A DNA stretch of 64,000 nucleotides from Neisseria sp. 83E34 (lineage in GTDB: Bacteria > Pseudomonadota > Gammaproteobacteria > Burkholderiales > Neisseriaceae). Position numbers and translations under genes: made by a program. The notes below the pieces were generated by a model. That model ran no database searches. It was not told where the DNA came from and saw only the letters and a list, made by a program, of their open reading frames with translations. Below, in pieces: positions 28,400-37,100 of the stretch (positions within the stretch are counted from its first letter, which is position 1; each line of letters starts with the position of its first letter). The stretch is from the NCBI RefSeq assembly GCF_001308015.1, contig NZ_LGYH01000006.1:144519-208518 (forward strand). Direction: 5' to 3'.

Positions 28400-28557
28400 G
28401 AGTAACACCTGATTGTTTATTTTCCGGTAATGTACGTAATCTTTATTAAAATTTAACCGCTATTTTAAACGATACATCATCCGCTTACCTAATTATTTAT
28501 ATTGAAATGCTGCTTTTTTCTTCATTTCACTAAAATTTGCAACAAACCCATCATTAA

Positions 28558-29967
28558 TTAATCTTCCATCATAGCCATATCCGGCACAAATGCCGCGTTG
28601 TCGAATTTAGTAAACTGGCCTGTCCATGTGAGCACCACTTTACCTACCGGACCGTTACGGTTTTTGCCGATGATACATTCCGCCAGCCCTTTAAACTGGG
28701 ATTCAGGATGGTAATATTCATCTCGATACATAAACATGATCAAATCAGCATCCTGCTCAATCGCACCTGATTCACGCAAGTCCGACATCATTGGGCGTTT
28801 GTCAGTACGTTGTTCCACCGTGCGGCTCAATTGGGAAAGCGCGATAACGGGAACATGCAGTTCTTTTGCCAGCGATTTCAAAGATCGGGAAATTTCACCC
28901 AGCTCTGAAGCCCGGTTATCGTTACGGCCTGAGCCAGACATTAATTGCAGATAGTCAATCACAATCAACCCCAGTTTGCCGCCGAATTGTCTTGCCAAGC
29001 GCCTGGCGCGCGCGCGTAATTCCAGTGCGGTGAGGCCTGGTGTTTCATCAATAAACATCGGCGCATCAGAAAGTTTCACAACAGCGTCATTCAAACGCCC
29101 CCAATGCTCGTCTTTCAACGCGCCGGTTTTAAGAACACTTTGATCCAGCCTACCAATAGAACCAAGCATACGCATTACCAACTGTGCACCACCCATTTCC
29201 ATAGAAAATACGGCAACAGGCAACTTGCTTTCTACGGCAACATATTCTGCAATGTTAATTGAAAAAGCAGTTTTACCCATAGACGGTCTCCCCGCTACGA
29301 TAATCAAGTCCCCGCCTTGCAAACCCGAGGTTTTTTTGTCCAAATCTATGAAGCCCGTTGCCACACCGGTTACTTCATCCGGATTGTCACGCGAATAAAG
29401 CATATCGATTCTTTCAACCACTTCTTTCAGCAAATCCGGCATATTTAAGAATCCCTGCTTGGATTTGGCTGTGCTTTCTGCGATTTGGAATACTTTATTT
29501 TCTGCTTCATCCAACAACTGGCCTGCATCTCGACCTTGCGGATTGTAGGCGCTGCGTGCAATCTCCGTACCTACCTCGGCAAGCTGGCGCATTATCGAGC
29601 GCTCGCGCACAATCTCTGCATAGCGGCGGATATTGGCGGCAGAAGGCGTATTTTGCGCTAAAGTAACCAGATAATTGAACCCGCCGCCATTTTCCAGCTC
29701 TTCGTTGCGCTCCAACGCCTCTTGAACCGTAATCACGTCGGCCGGCCTGCTTTCGTTTACTAAGCCGGCAATTGCGCGGAAAATCAAGCGGTGCTCATGT
29801 CGGTAAAAATCTTCACCCGTTACCACATCGGCAACCCGATCCCAAGCTGCGTTTTCCAACATCAGCCCGCCGAGCACTGATTGCTCTGCCTCGACTGAAT
29901 GAGGCGGCAACGATAAAGCGCTCACTTCATCGTCATGCGAATCGACGTCATAACTGAGATTGTTCAT
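28558..29967 (-). CDS. dnaB: Replicative DNA helicase DnaB
   Basis: Hexameric 5'-3' helicase that unwinds DNA at the fork. The 469-aa protein has the N-terminal DnaB domain, a linker, then the RecA-like motor with Walker A GRPSMGKT (about residues 225-232), Walker B (LIVIDYLQLM) and the C-terminal QLSRTVEQR motif. It is full length, with no intein. It heads the cluster with pilHIJKX, an arrangement I recall from pathogenic Neisseria. The loader-like gene dciA is elsewhere in this window. Confidence 0.97.
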   Translation of the reverse strand: MNNLSYDVDSHDDEVSALSLPPHSVEAEQSVLGGLMLENAAWDRVADVVTGEDFYRHEHRLIFRAIAGLVNESRPADVITVQEALERNEELENGGGFNYLVTLAQNTPSAANIRRYAEIVRERSIMRQLAEVGTEIARSAYNPQGRDAGQLLDEAENKVFQIAESTAKSKQGFLNMPDLLKEVVERIDMLYSRDNPDEVTGVATGFIDLDKKTSGLQGGDLIIVAGRPSMGKTAFSINIAEYVAVESKLPVAVFSMEMGGAQLVMRMLGSIGRLDQSVLKTGALKDEHWGRLNDAVVKLSDAPMFIDETPGLTALELRARARRLARQFGGKLGLIVIDYLQLMSGSGRNDNRASELGEISRSLKSLAKELHVPVIALSQLSRTVEQRTDKRPMMSDLRESGAIEQDADLIMFMYRDEYYHPESQFKGLAECIIGKNRNGPVGKVVLTWTGQFTKFDNAAFVPDMAMMED

Positions 29968-30073
29968 TATGATATTCCTTGATTAAAGGCTGATAACGGA
30001 AAACTTATATTATATCGCAAATCGCTTCTTATCCGATTGATTCATTAGGAAAGATCCACCCAAGCAAACCGCT

Positions 30074-30117
30074 CAAAAGCTTTTCAGACAGGCATATGCC
30101 TGTCTGAAAAGCTTTTG
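30074..30117. terminator. 44-bp perfect palindrome made of uptake sequences, after pgeF
   Basis: The reverse uptake sequence precedes the forward one and they meet at CAT|ATG with no loop. Both arms extend through AAAAGCTTTTG. The whole 44 bases are a perfect palindrome, three bases from the pgeF stop region. Most hairpins here have the opposite order (forward then reverse). Confidence 0.7.
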
Positions 30118-30119
30118 AA

Positions 30120-30899
30120 TCAATCTTGTTCCAACCAAATAATGCTGGCCATTCTTCCGGTTTGCCCGTCCCTCCGATAAGAAAAAAAGTTTTCCCTTTC
30201 CAATACCGTACAATGTGAGCCGCCGTAAATCTGGGTTACCCCTTCTCGATGTAATATCAATCTGGCAAGCTGATAAATATCAGCCAGATATTTATTTCCA
30301 CCAATGCTTTGAAACGCATCTTCTGCTGCCGCAATTTGGTTGCAAAAAGCTTCTCGAACATCCTCTCCTACTTCAAAAGCATCAGGACCAATGGCCGGGC
30401 CGAAATAAGCCATGATTTCCATCGGGTCAACCTGCATTGCAGCAATCGTGTTCTGCAACACGCCTTGAGCTAAACCGCGCCAACCTGCATGAGCTGCGGC
30501 AACCACCGTTCCGGCACGGTCACAAAACAACACCGGCAAACAATCTGCAGTCATCACCACACAAGCTGCGCTACCCATATTATCCACACAAGCATCCGCA
30601 TCCGTCAGCCCCCTTTTAGCATCAACAGCCTTTACCACATCAACTCCGTGAACCTGGTTCAAAAACACGAGAGGTGCGCCTACATGCTCTTGCACATAAG
30701 CACGGTTTTGAGCAACGGCTTCCGGGTTATCGCCCACATGCGCACCTACGTTCAAGCTACTAAAACAACCGTTGCTTTTACCTCCCTTTCGTGTTGTGAT
30801 TAAAACCTTTACATTGCAGGGAGCAGGCCAATCTGCATCAAGAAAATCACCACATATGATTTTTTCATTAAAAACTTGTTTAAAACCAATACTTTCCAT
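30120..30899 (-). CDS. pgeF: Peptidoglycan editing factor PgeF (multicopper polyphenol oxidase family)
   Basis: 259-aa cytoplasmic protein of the YfiH/PgeF family, which helps prevent incorporation of wrong amino acids into the peptidoglycan stem peptide. The metal-binding and active-site signatures are present: LNQVHGVDVV, TADCLPVLF and AAHAGWRGLAQGV, giving two His and one Cys ligands. Length is typical. It diverges from the acetyltransferase gene at 31035 and lies upstream of dnaB with a palindrome between. Confidence 0.92.
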   Translation of the reverse strand: MESIGFKQVFNEKIICGDFLDADWPAPCNVKVLITTRKGGKSNGCFSSLNVGAHVGDNPEAVAQNRAYVQEHVGAPLVFLNQVHGVDVVKAVDAKRGLTDADACVDNMGSAACVVMTADCLPVLFCDRAGTVVAAAHAGWRGLAQGVLQNTIAAMQVDPMEIMAYFGPAIGPDAFEVGEDVREAFCNQIAAAEDAFQSIGGNKYLADIYQLARLILHREGVTQIYGGSHCTVLERENFFSYRRDGQTGRMASIIWLEQD

Positions 30900-31034
30900 A
30901 ATTACACCATCCTAACAAGATTTTACCTTGCACTATATGGAATAAAAAAATGTGTTAATCGCAAAAAATGCATTAAAATATGCAATTTGAATTTTATTAT
31001 CTCTAAACACAATTATTTATGAGAGAAACAGCTT

Positions 31035-31505
31035 ATGAAAAACTTACTTTTACCGGCTACCCACCTGATGTTTATATACCGCATCTCTAGTGCGCTCTAC
31101 CGCAGCAAACTAACACGCCCTTTTAGCTATCTGACATATTTAATCAGTCGCATGATTTTTTCCAGCGACATCCACCCTGCTTCTAAAATCGGTAAAGGCT
31201 GTAAGTTTGCCCACCATTATAATATTACTATCGGTGCCGGTGCAGAAGTTGGAAAAAATTGCAAAATCTTCAATGGAGTATCTATTGCCAACGACGGCAC
31301 TCAAGCCCATGCCAACATTTACCCGAAAGTGGGCGACAATGTTATGTTAGGAACTGGTGTTAAGCTAATCGGCGGTATTACAATAGGCTCCGATTCAGTA
31401 GTTGGTGCAAATGCCGTGGTAGTAAAAGACCTTCCACCTTGCTCATTAGCAGCAGGTGTTCCGGCAAGAGTTTTACGTACGATAGACCGAAGTGAATTCT
31501 ATTAA
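31035..31505 (+). CDS. Hexapeptide-repeat acyltransferase (CysE/LbetaH-like)
   Basis: 156-aa protein with an N-terminal helical stretch, then left-handed beta-helix hexapeptide repeats from about residue 47. The serine-acetyltransferase-type residues His69-His70 (KFAHHYNI) and the VVVKDLPPCSLAAGVPARVL closing segment are present. It is far shorter than CysE and more like O-acetyltransferases that modify sugars. The acceptor is unknown. AGAGAAA lies before the ATG. It is monocistronic, with a clear intrinsic terminator. Confidence 0.85.
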   Translation: MKNLLLPATHLMFIYRISSALYRSKLTRPFSYLTYLISRMIFSSDIHPASKIGKGCKFAHHYNITIGAGAEVGKNCKIFNGVSIANDGTQAHANIYPKVGDNVMLGTGVKLIGGITIGSDSVVGANAVVVKDLPPCSLAAGVPARVLRTIDRSEFY

Positions 31506-31519
31506 TTAAATGTTTATGT

Positions 31520-31556
31520 AAAAAGCAGTGCTAAAAACACTGCTTTTTATTTTTTA
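31520..31556 (+). terminator. Intrinsic terminator after the acyltransferase gene
   Basis: AAAAGCAGTG and CACTGCTTTT arms with a seven-base loop, followed by a T-rich run. It contains no uptake sequence, unlike most terminators here. It also faces the convergent rluD. Confidence 0.85.
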
Positions 31557-31560
31557 TGGC

Positions 31561-32682
31561 CTACTCCCTAACATAAACCACTTCAACATCATAATCGTCT
31601 TCATTCCAGTCATCATCCTCTTGTATATCCATTTTTTCCAACCATTCTTCCTCATTACTCAATGAAGAATCCAAACCGCTTTCCAGACGCAACACCGACA
31701 ATAAATGGTACATATCTTGAGGTAACGGAGCTTTAAACGACATATTCTCTCCCGTTTTAGGGTGTTTAAAGCTCAAACTGTAAGCATGTAAAGCCTGCCT
31801 GTTTAAATTTTTAATTGCTTCTTTAACTGCCACTGAACACTGGTGACGCGGATTACCATATACAGGGTCTCCTGCTAGAGGATGATTGGCTTCACGCATG
31901 TGTACCCGGATTTGATGTGTCCGCCCTGTTTCCAGCGCACATTCAATATAACTGTGCGCCCCATATCGCTCCAATACTTTCACATGTGTTACCGCTTCTT
32001 TTCCACCAAATTTTACCACCGCCATTTTCAAACGGTTATACGGATCGCGACCGATGAGGGTTTCAATTTTCCCATCAAAAGGCACAATTCCATTGGCAAC
32101 TGCGCGGTAAATACGTTTCACGCTGCGATCTTGCAGCTGCTTGACCAAATCGTTTTGCGCCGGCAAAGTTTTTGCCACCACCATCAAACCACTGGTATCT
32201 TTATCCAAGCGGTGCACAATTCCCGCGCGAGGCACCTGTGCCAAATCAGAACAATGCGCCAAAAGCCCGTTAAGCAGCGTCCCCGACCAATTGCCTGCCG
32301 CCGGATGCACTACCAAACCGGCAGGTTTATTCAACACAATTACCGCATCATCCTCATAAAGAATATCTAAATCCATTGGTTCCGGTGTAAAAGCAGCATT
32401 CTCATCACTTTGCTGAACAGCTACCACTAGCTCTTCGCCACCGATCAATTTATCTTTCGGCATAGCAGGCTTGCCGTTTACCGAAACGGCGCCTTCTTTA
32501 ATCCAGCTACTCAAGCGGCTGCGGGAGTAATCAGGCAGCAGTTTTGCCAGCGCTGCATCGAGCCGCATACCTGCCAAATCAACCGGAATCACTAAATTTA
32601 TGAAACTTTCTGCATTAGGGGCTGCCGAAAACTCCAAATCATCGCTATAATCGGCTTCGTTATCCAAGGAAATATTTTGCAT
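31561..32682 (-). CDS. rluD: 23S rRNA pseudouridine synthase RluD
   Basis: Makes pseudouridines in helix 69 of 23S rRNA. The 373-aa protein has an N-terminal S4 domain (RLDAALAKLLPDYSRSRLSSWI) and the catalytic domain with Asp in HRLDKDTSGLM. A long acidic tail (EDDDWNEDDYDVEVVYVRE) is shared, as I recall, with meningococcal RluD. The frame stays open to 32826, but MQNISLDN at 32682 is the expected start, and an upstream start would run far into comL. The ATG overlaps the comL ATG on the other strand by two bases. Confidence 0.93.
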   Translation of the reverse strand: MQNISLDNEADYSDDLEFSAAPNAESFINLVIPVDLAGMRLDAALAKLLPDYSRSRLSSWIKEGAVSVNGKPAMPKDKLIGGEELVVAVQQSDENAAFTPEPMDLDILYEDDAVIVLNKPAGLVVHPAAGNWSGTLLNGLLAHCSDLAQVPRAGIVHRLDKDTSGLMVVAKTLPAQNDLVKQLQDRSVKRIYRAVANGIVPFDGKIETLIGRDPYNRLKMAVVKFGGKEAVTHVKVLERYGAHSYIECALETGRTHQIRVHMREANHPLAGDPVYGNPRHQCSVAVKEAIKNLNRQALHAYSLSFKHPKTGENMSFKAPLPQDMYHLLSVLRLESGLDSSLSNEEEWLEKMDIQEDDDWNEDDYDVEVVYVRE

Positions 32683-33484
32683 GAAAAAAATTCTTTTAAT
32701 TGTTTCTTTAGGCTTGGCGTTATCAGGCTGCGCTACAAAAGGCGCCGTAGATAAAGATGCCCAGATTACCCAAGATTGGACCGTTAACCAGCTATACACC
32801 GAAGCGCAAGACGAGCTAAACAGCAATAATTATACGCGAGCCATCAAATTATATGAACTGTTGCAATCGCGATTTCCTAATGGCGTGTACGCCCAGCAAG
32901 CTCAGTTGGATACGGCTTATGCCTACTATAAAGATGACGAACCCGAACGCGCGCTCGCAGCCATACAGCGTTTCCAGCGCCTTTATCCGAACCATCCACG
33001 CATGGATTATGTTCTTTATTTGAAAGGCTTGGTGCTGTTTAACGAAGATAAGTCTTTCTTAAACAAGCTGGCCTCGCAAGATTGGTCTGACCGCGATCCG
33101 AAAGCCAACCGTGAAGCCTATTATGCTTTCGAAGAGCTTACCAAACGCTATCCCGATAGCGAATATGTAGCCGATGCTACTGAACGGATGACCAAACTGG
33201 TTGATGCCTTAGCCGGTAATGAAATGGCGATTGCCCGCTACTATATTAACCGCGGCGCATACCTTGCTGCCATCAATCGTTCGCAAAAAATCATTGCCCA
33301 ATACCAAAATACCCGCTTTGTGGAAGAGGCCTTGGCCATTATGATCACTTCTTATAAGAAGCTGAATAAACCCGATTTGGCTGAAGATACCACCCGAGTG
33401 CTGCAAACCAACTTCCCACAAAGCCCTTATCTAACACAAGACTGGAAGCCCAACAGTATGCCGTGGTGGCGCTATTGGAAATAA
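32681..33484 (+). CDS. comL: Outer membrane assembly lipoprotein BamD (ComL)
   Basis: Essential BAM-complex lipoprotein, called ComL in Neisseria because of its link to competence and peptidoglycan. The 267-aa precursor has lipobox LSGC with Cys17, followed by about five TPR-type helical repeats (YTEAQDELNSNNYTRAIKLY onwards). AAGGA stands about 9 bases upstream of the ATG, inside the rluD coding region. The divergent start codons overlap as CATG. The gene ends before an inverted uptake pair with a wide loop. Confidence 0.95.
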   Translation: MKKILLIVSLGLALSGCATKGAVDKDAQITQDWTVNQLYTEAQDELNSNNYTRAIKLYELLQSRFPNGVYAQQAQLDTAYAYYKDDEPERALAAIQRFQRLYPNHPRMDYVLYLKGLVLFNEDKSFLNKLASQDWSDRDPKANREAYYAFEELTKRYPDSEYVADATERMTKLVDALAGNEMAIARYYINRGAYLAAINRSQKIIAQYQNTRFVEEALAIMITSYKKLNKPDLAEDTTRVLQTNFPQSPYLTQDWKPNSMPWWRYWK

Positions 33485-33520
33485 GCCCTATTCACTAATC
33501 ATACAAAACAAGCCTTAAAC

Positions 33521-33579
33521 AATGCCTGTCTGAAAAAGTGCCGACTTTGTGGTGTGGCGTTTATTTTCAGACAGGCATT
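33521..33579. terminator. Inverted uptake pair with wide loop after comL
   Basis: AATGCCTGTCTGAAAA and its reverse are separated by about 27 bases. Weaker as a hairpin than the others but correctly placed. Confidence 0.55.
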
Positions 33580-33840
33580 CTGTTTATCGATTGGCCCACA
33601 GAGCCTCTCCTTCACTGATACAGCAGAAAAACCCAACTCTGTATTATCAAAACTGGCTACACATGCAGCAAAATGGGCGAATTAATAAAACCTTGATCCT
33701 CCAACAACTCAATGCCATTTCATAAAACTCCGTTAACCCACTCTGTATTTTTACATCTAAACTAAAGTCACCCAAAGCAACGTTTGTCGAGCGATAACTC
33801 TAACATGCGTTCACACAGGCGTACGCGAGAGATGTAGATT

Positions 33841-33950
33841 TATAGCAAATAAACTTATTTTTGCTAAGTCGTTGCTGCCTCTCACCCTACTTACTACTTG
33901 TACTGTCTACAGCTTGCTGCCTTGTATTAAAAATGTATTGATTAATTATA
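33841..33950. repeat. Degenerate Correia-type repeat
   Basis: Starts TATAGCAAATAAACTTA and continues through CTACTTGTACTGTCTACAGC and TTGCTGCCTTGTATT. This parallels the Correia element interior (ACTATTTGTACTGTCTGCGG, then CTTCGTCGCCTTGTC). The far end is AT-rich and decayed, ending near TTAATTATA. It lies in a 660-base spacer with no gene, between comL and the adhesin. Confidence 0.6.
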
Positions 33951-34018
33951 TTACTGTGTTCTTAAAAAGATGATCGGGTCAAACCCAAGTATCACGGCAA
34001 GTAGTCTGAATCATGGAA

Positions 34019-34053
34019 ATGCCTGTCTGAAAAATAGTTTTTCAGACAGGCAT
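34019..34053. terminator. Uptake-sequence hairpin beyond the adhesin gene
   Basis: Inverted ATGCCTGTCTGAA pair with a short loop and A/T-rich arms in the comL-adhesin spacer. Confidence 0.65.
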
Positions 34054-34098
34054 GACATTGCGCCAGTTTCAGGAACTCCATTACAACTACAAAATTCA

Positions 34099-34126
34099 GC
34101 CCCCTTACTTTCACAAGCAAGGGGGC
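34099..34126 (-). terminator. GC-rich hairpin after the adhesin gene
   Basis: GCCCCCTTACTT and AAGCAAGGGGGC form a 12-bp stem with one mismatch and a four-base loop, 17 bases downstream of the adhesin stop on the minus strand. It carries no uptake word. Confidence 0.7.
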
Positions 34127-34142
34127 CGTCTAAGCTAACTAA

Positions 34143-37100
34143 TTAGCCCAATACTTCAACATGTTTTTCCAATACAGTTTCCAAAGTTTGTCCGCTGGAA
34201 ATACCTGTGAAAGTAATGCTGTTGTTATAAGTAGCGCCATCAGCTCCTACCGCAGTAAAGCTCAATGTGCTGGTTGTGTCATTCCACACAGCGTTCTTCA
34301 GGTCATTAGCATTCACTAAATCGGCAAATACTACTTTATCTTCGCCTTCAGTGAAATCAACTATCACGTCTTGACCGCTGTTGCTGTTTGCCAAGAAGAC
34401 AAACTTATCAGCACCTTCGCCGCCGGTTAGATTATCATTACCGGCACCGCCAAACAACACGTCATCTCCGCTACCACCGTTCAGTGTGTCGTTGCCACCA
34501 TCAGGACGGCCATCCAACAACTCTTTCCAGTGTTCAGCGATATAGTCCGCTTTTTGTTGGTCAGTAGCTTCTACACCACTATTTTCAGACCATTTGATGA
34601 ACTCATTCAGAGCTTCTGAACTCATACCATTATGGTTGCCGGCAGTATAGCTAACACCAGTATCACCATTTGTCCAAGTCAAGTGATCAGTATTGATAGT
34701 ATCACCAAAGATAAAGTCGTTACCGTCTCCTCCGGAAATAGTATCGTCAGCCACACTGCTTAGTACCTCAGATTCACTACCTCCTTGTAACGCAGCATCC
34801 AACTCATCCGGAGTATTCACGATAGCAGAGTCACCTGCAGTACCTTGATAAACTACTTTACCTACTTTTGGTGCATCGTAGCTAAAGCTACCTTCTACCA
34901 ATGGATCATTAGAAGTGTTGTCAAAGAAATTCAACACATTTTCTCTGATGCCTTGGGAGAAGCCAATTGCATGTACGGCAGAAACCTCACTCAAGCCTTT
35001 GAAGCTATTCAAAGCAGCGTTAACTGTATTTTGAGTAACATAAGCACCAATAGGATCTTTCAAACCTTGCTGACCGTATGCGGTCGGCTCACCATCTGTC
35101 AAGAAATAAGTAATGTTTTGATAACCATTACCTGATACTTCGTTAAACCATGCCGTAGTATCAGCAAATGCATCATCGTAATTAGTTATACCTTCAAGAC
35201 GTGAACCAACTTTCAAATTAGCAATTTTACTTGCTAATTGATCTACATTATCTTGAGTCAGATCCTCAATATTCACTTCCAACTTAGTCAAACGGTTAAA
35301 CGCGAATAGTGCTACGTTAACTTTACCATCATGACCGGCTAAATCATTTGCCAACTTCAGCAAAGAATTCTTAGCCATATTGAAGTAAGTTGTGCCGTCT
35401 GCAATGCGGTATTTTTGCATACTGTTAGAAATATCCAGCAGAATCGCTACGTTATAGTTAGCTCCCGGGGTAATTACTGTTGTAGTACCACCTTTGTCAC
35501 CAACCAGAACATCATTACCGCCCCCACCATTGATATCATCTTTGTCATTTCCGCCAAAGATAGTTTTGTCACTATCTCTGCCATCAATCGTAATAGTCAA
35601 TGTTGAAGAACTGCTGTCACCATCTGAATCTTTCACAGTATAAGTGAATGTATCTGTTAATGTTTCACCATCATTCAAAGCTTTAACTGCAGGATTGTTG
35701 TTATTCAATGCATAGCTATAAGTGCCATCAGCATTTAATGTCAACTCACCATAGCTTCCTTTACCGTTTTCAACATTAGCAGTTACAGGCTTATCAGCAC
35801 CAGTAGCATCGTTACCCAATACATTTCCGCTAACAGAGCCTTCACCCTCTCGAATATTGTTGGCATCAGCAGATGCAGCTGGCGCAGTATCTGTAATAGT
35901 TACATTCAATTGAGCATTGGTTGTGTTACCCAACACATCTTTCACAACTATATCGAATGAATCTACAACAGAATCATCACCTCGACTATGGTCTTTCGCA
36001 GTGCCATTTTCTGTGTACTCGTAAGTCAATACACCAGTTGCGACATCATAACCTGTTACTTTCAACGTACCTTTATCTGTAACGATTTCCACAGGAACTT
36101 TGTTATTGGCTTGAGTTACATCTTTATCACCAATAGTTACTACACCAACACCTGCTTTATCAGATACTTTGATCGTACCATTCACAGTATTAGAACTCGC
36201 TTCTTCCACAGAAGCATTTTCTACTTCTACTGCTGGAGGTGCAGTATCTACGCTACCACTATCTTTCGCAGTTGCTTCGTTACCGGCAGGATCTTTCACT
36301 TTCGCTTCGGCGGTGTACGGACCTTCCGGCAGCTCTTTCGGCACGTCCACTGAATAGGTGCCGTCCGGTTTAACGGTGGTCGTCACCACTTGGGTGTTGC
36401 CGTCTTTGTCGGCCACCGTCACGGTTACCACGGAACCTTCCGGTGCGTCGGTGGTACCGGTGATGGTCGGCGTGGTGTCGCTGGTGTTGTCCGGCGCGTC
36501 AACCGTGATTTGCGGCGCGGTGGTGTCGATCGAACCCGGATCGGTTGCGGTCGCTTCGTTACCGGCAGGATCTTTCACTTTCGCTTCGGCGGTGTACGGA
36601 CCTTCCGGCAGCTCTTTCGGCACGTCCACTGAATAGGTGCCGTCCGGTTTAACGGTGGTCGTCACCACTTGGGTGTTGCCGTCTTTGTCGGCCACCGTCA
36701 CGGTTACCACGGAACCTTCCGGTACGTCGGTGGTACCGGTGATGGTCGGCGTGGTGTCGCTGGTGTTGTCCGGCGCGTCAACCGTGATTTGCGGCGCGGT
36801 GGTGTCGATCGAACCCGGATCGGTTGCGGTCGCTTCGTTACCGGCAGGATCTTTCACTTTCGCTTCGGCGGTGTACGGACCTTCCGGCAGCTCTTTCGGC
36901 ACGTCCACTGAATAGGTGCCGTCCGGTTTAACGGTGGTGGTCACCACTTGGGTAGTGCCGTTTTTGTCTTTGATAGTAACAGTTACTTCAGAACCCACAG
37001 GAACATCCTTAGTCACAGTTCCAGTAATAGTGGGCGTTGTGTCACTAGTATTATCCGGAGCATCTACAGTAATACCAATAATACTACCCGGATCTTCCGC

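Noticed and set aside
32683..32826. Extension of rluD upstream of the MQNISLDN start
   Set aside because: It is antisense to the comL lipoprotein signal region, and the known RluD N-terminus begins at 32682.
36388..36953. Repetitive array considered as CRISPR
   Set aside because: The repeats are long (279 bp), contiguous and in frame in the adhesin gene, with no spacers. No other array of direct repeats with unique spacers was seen in the window.
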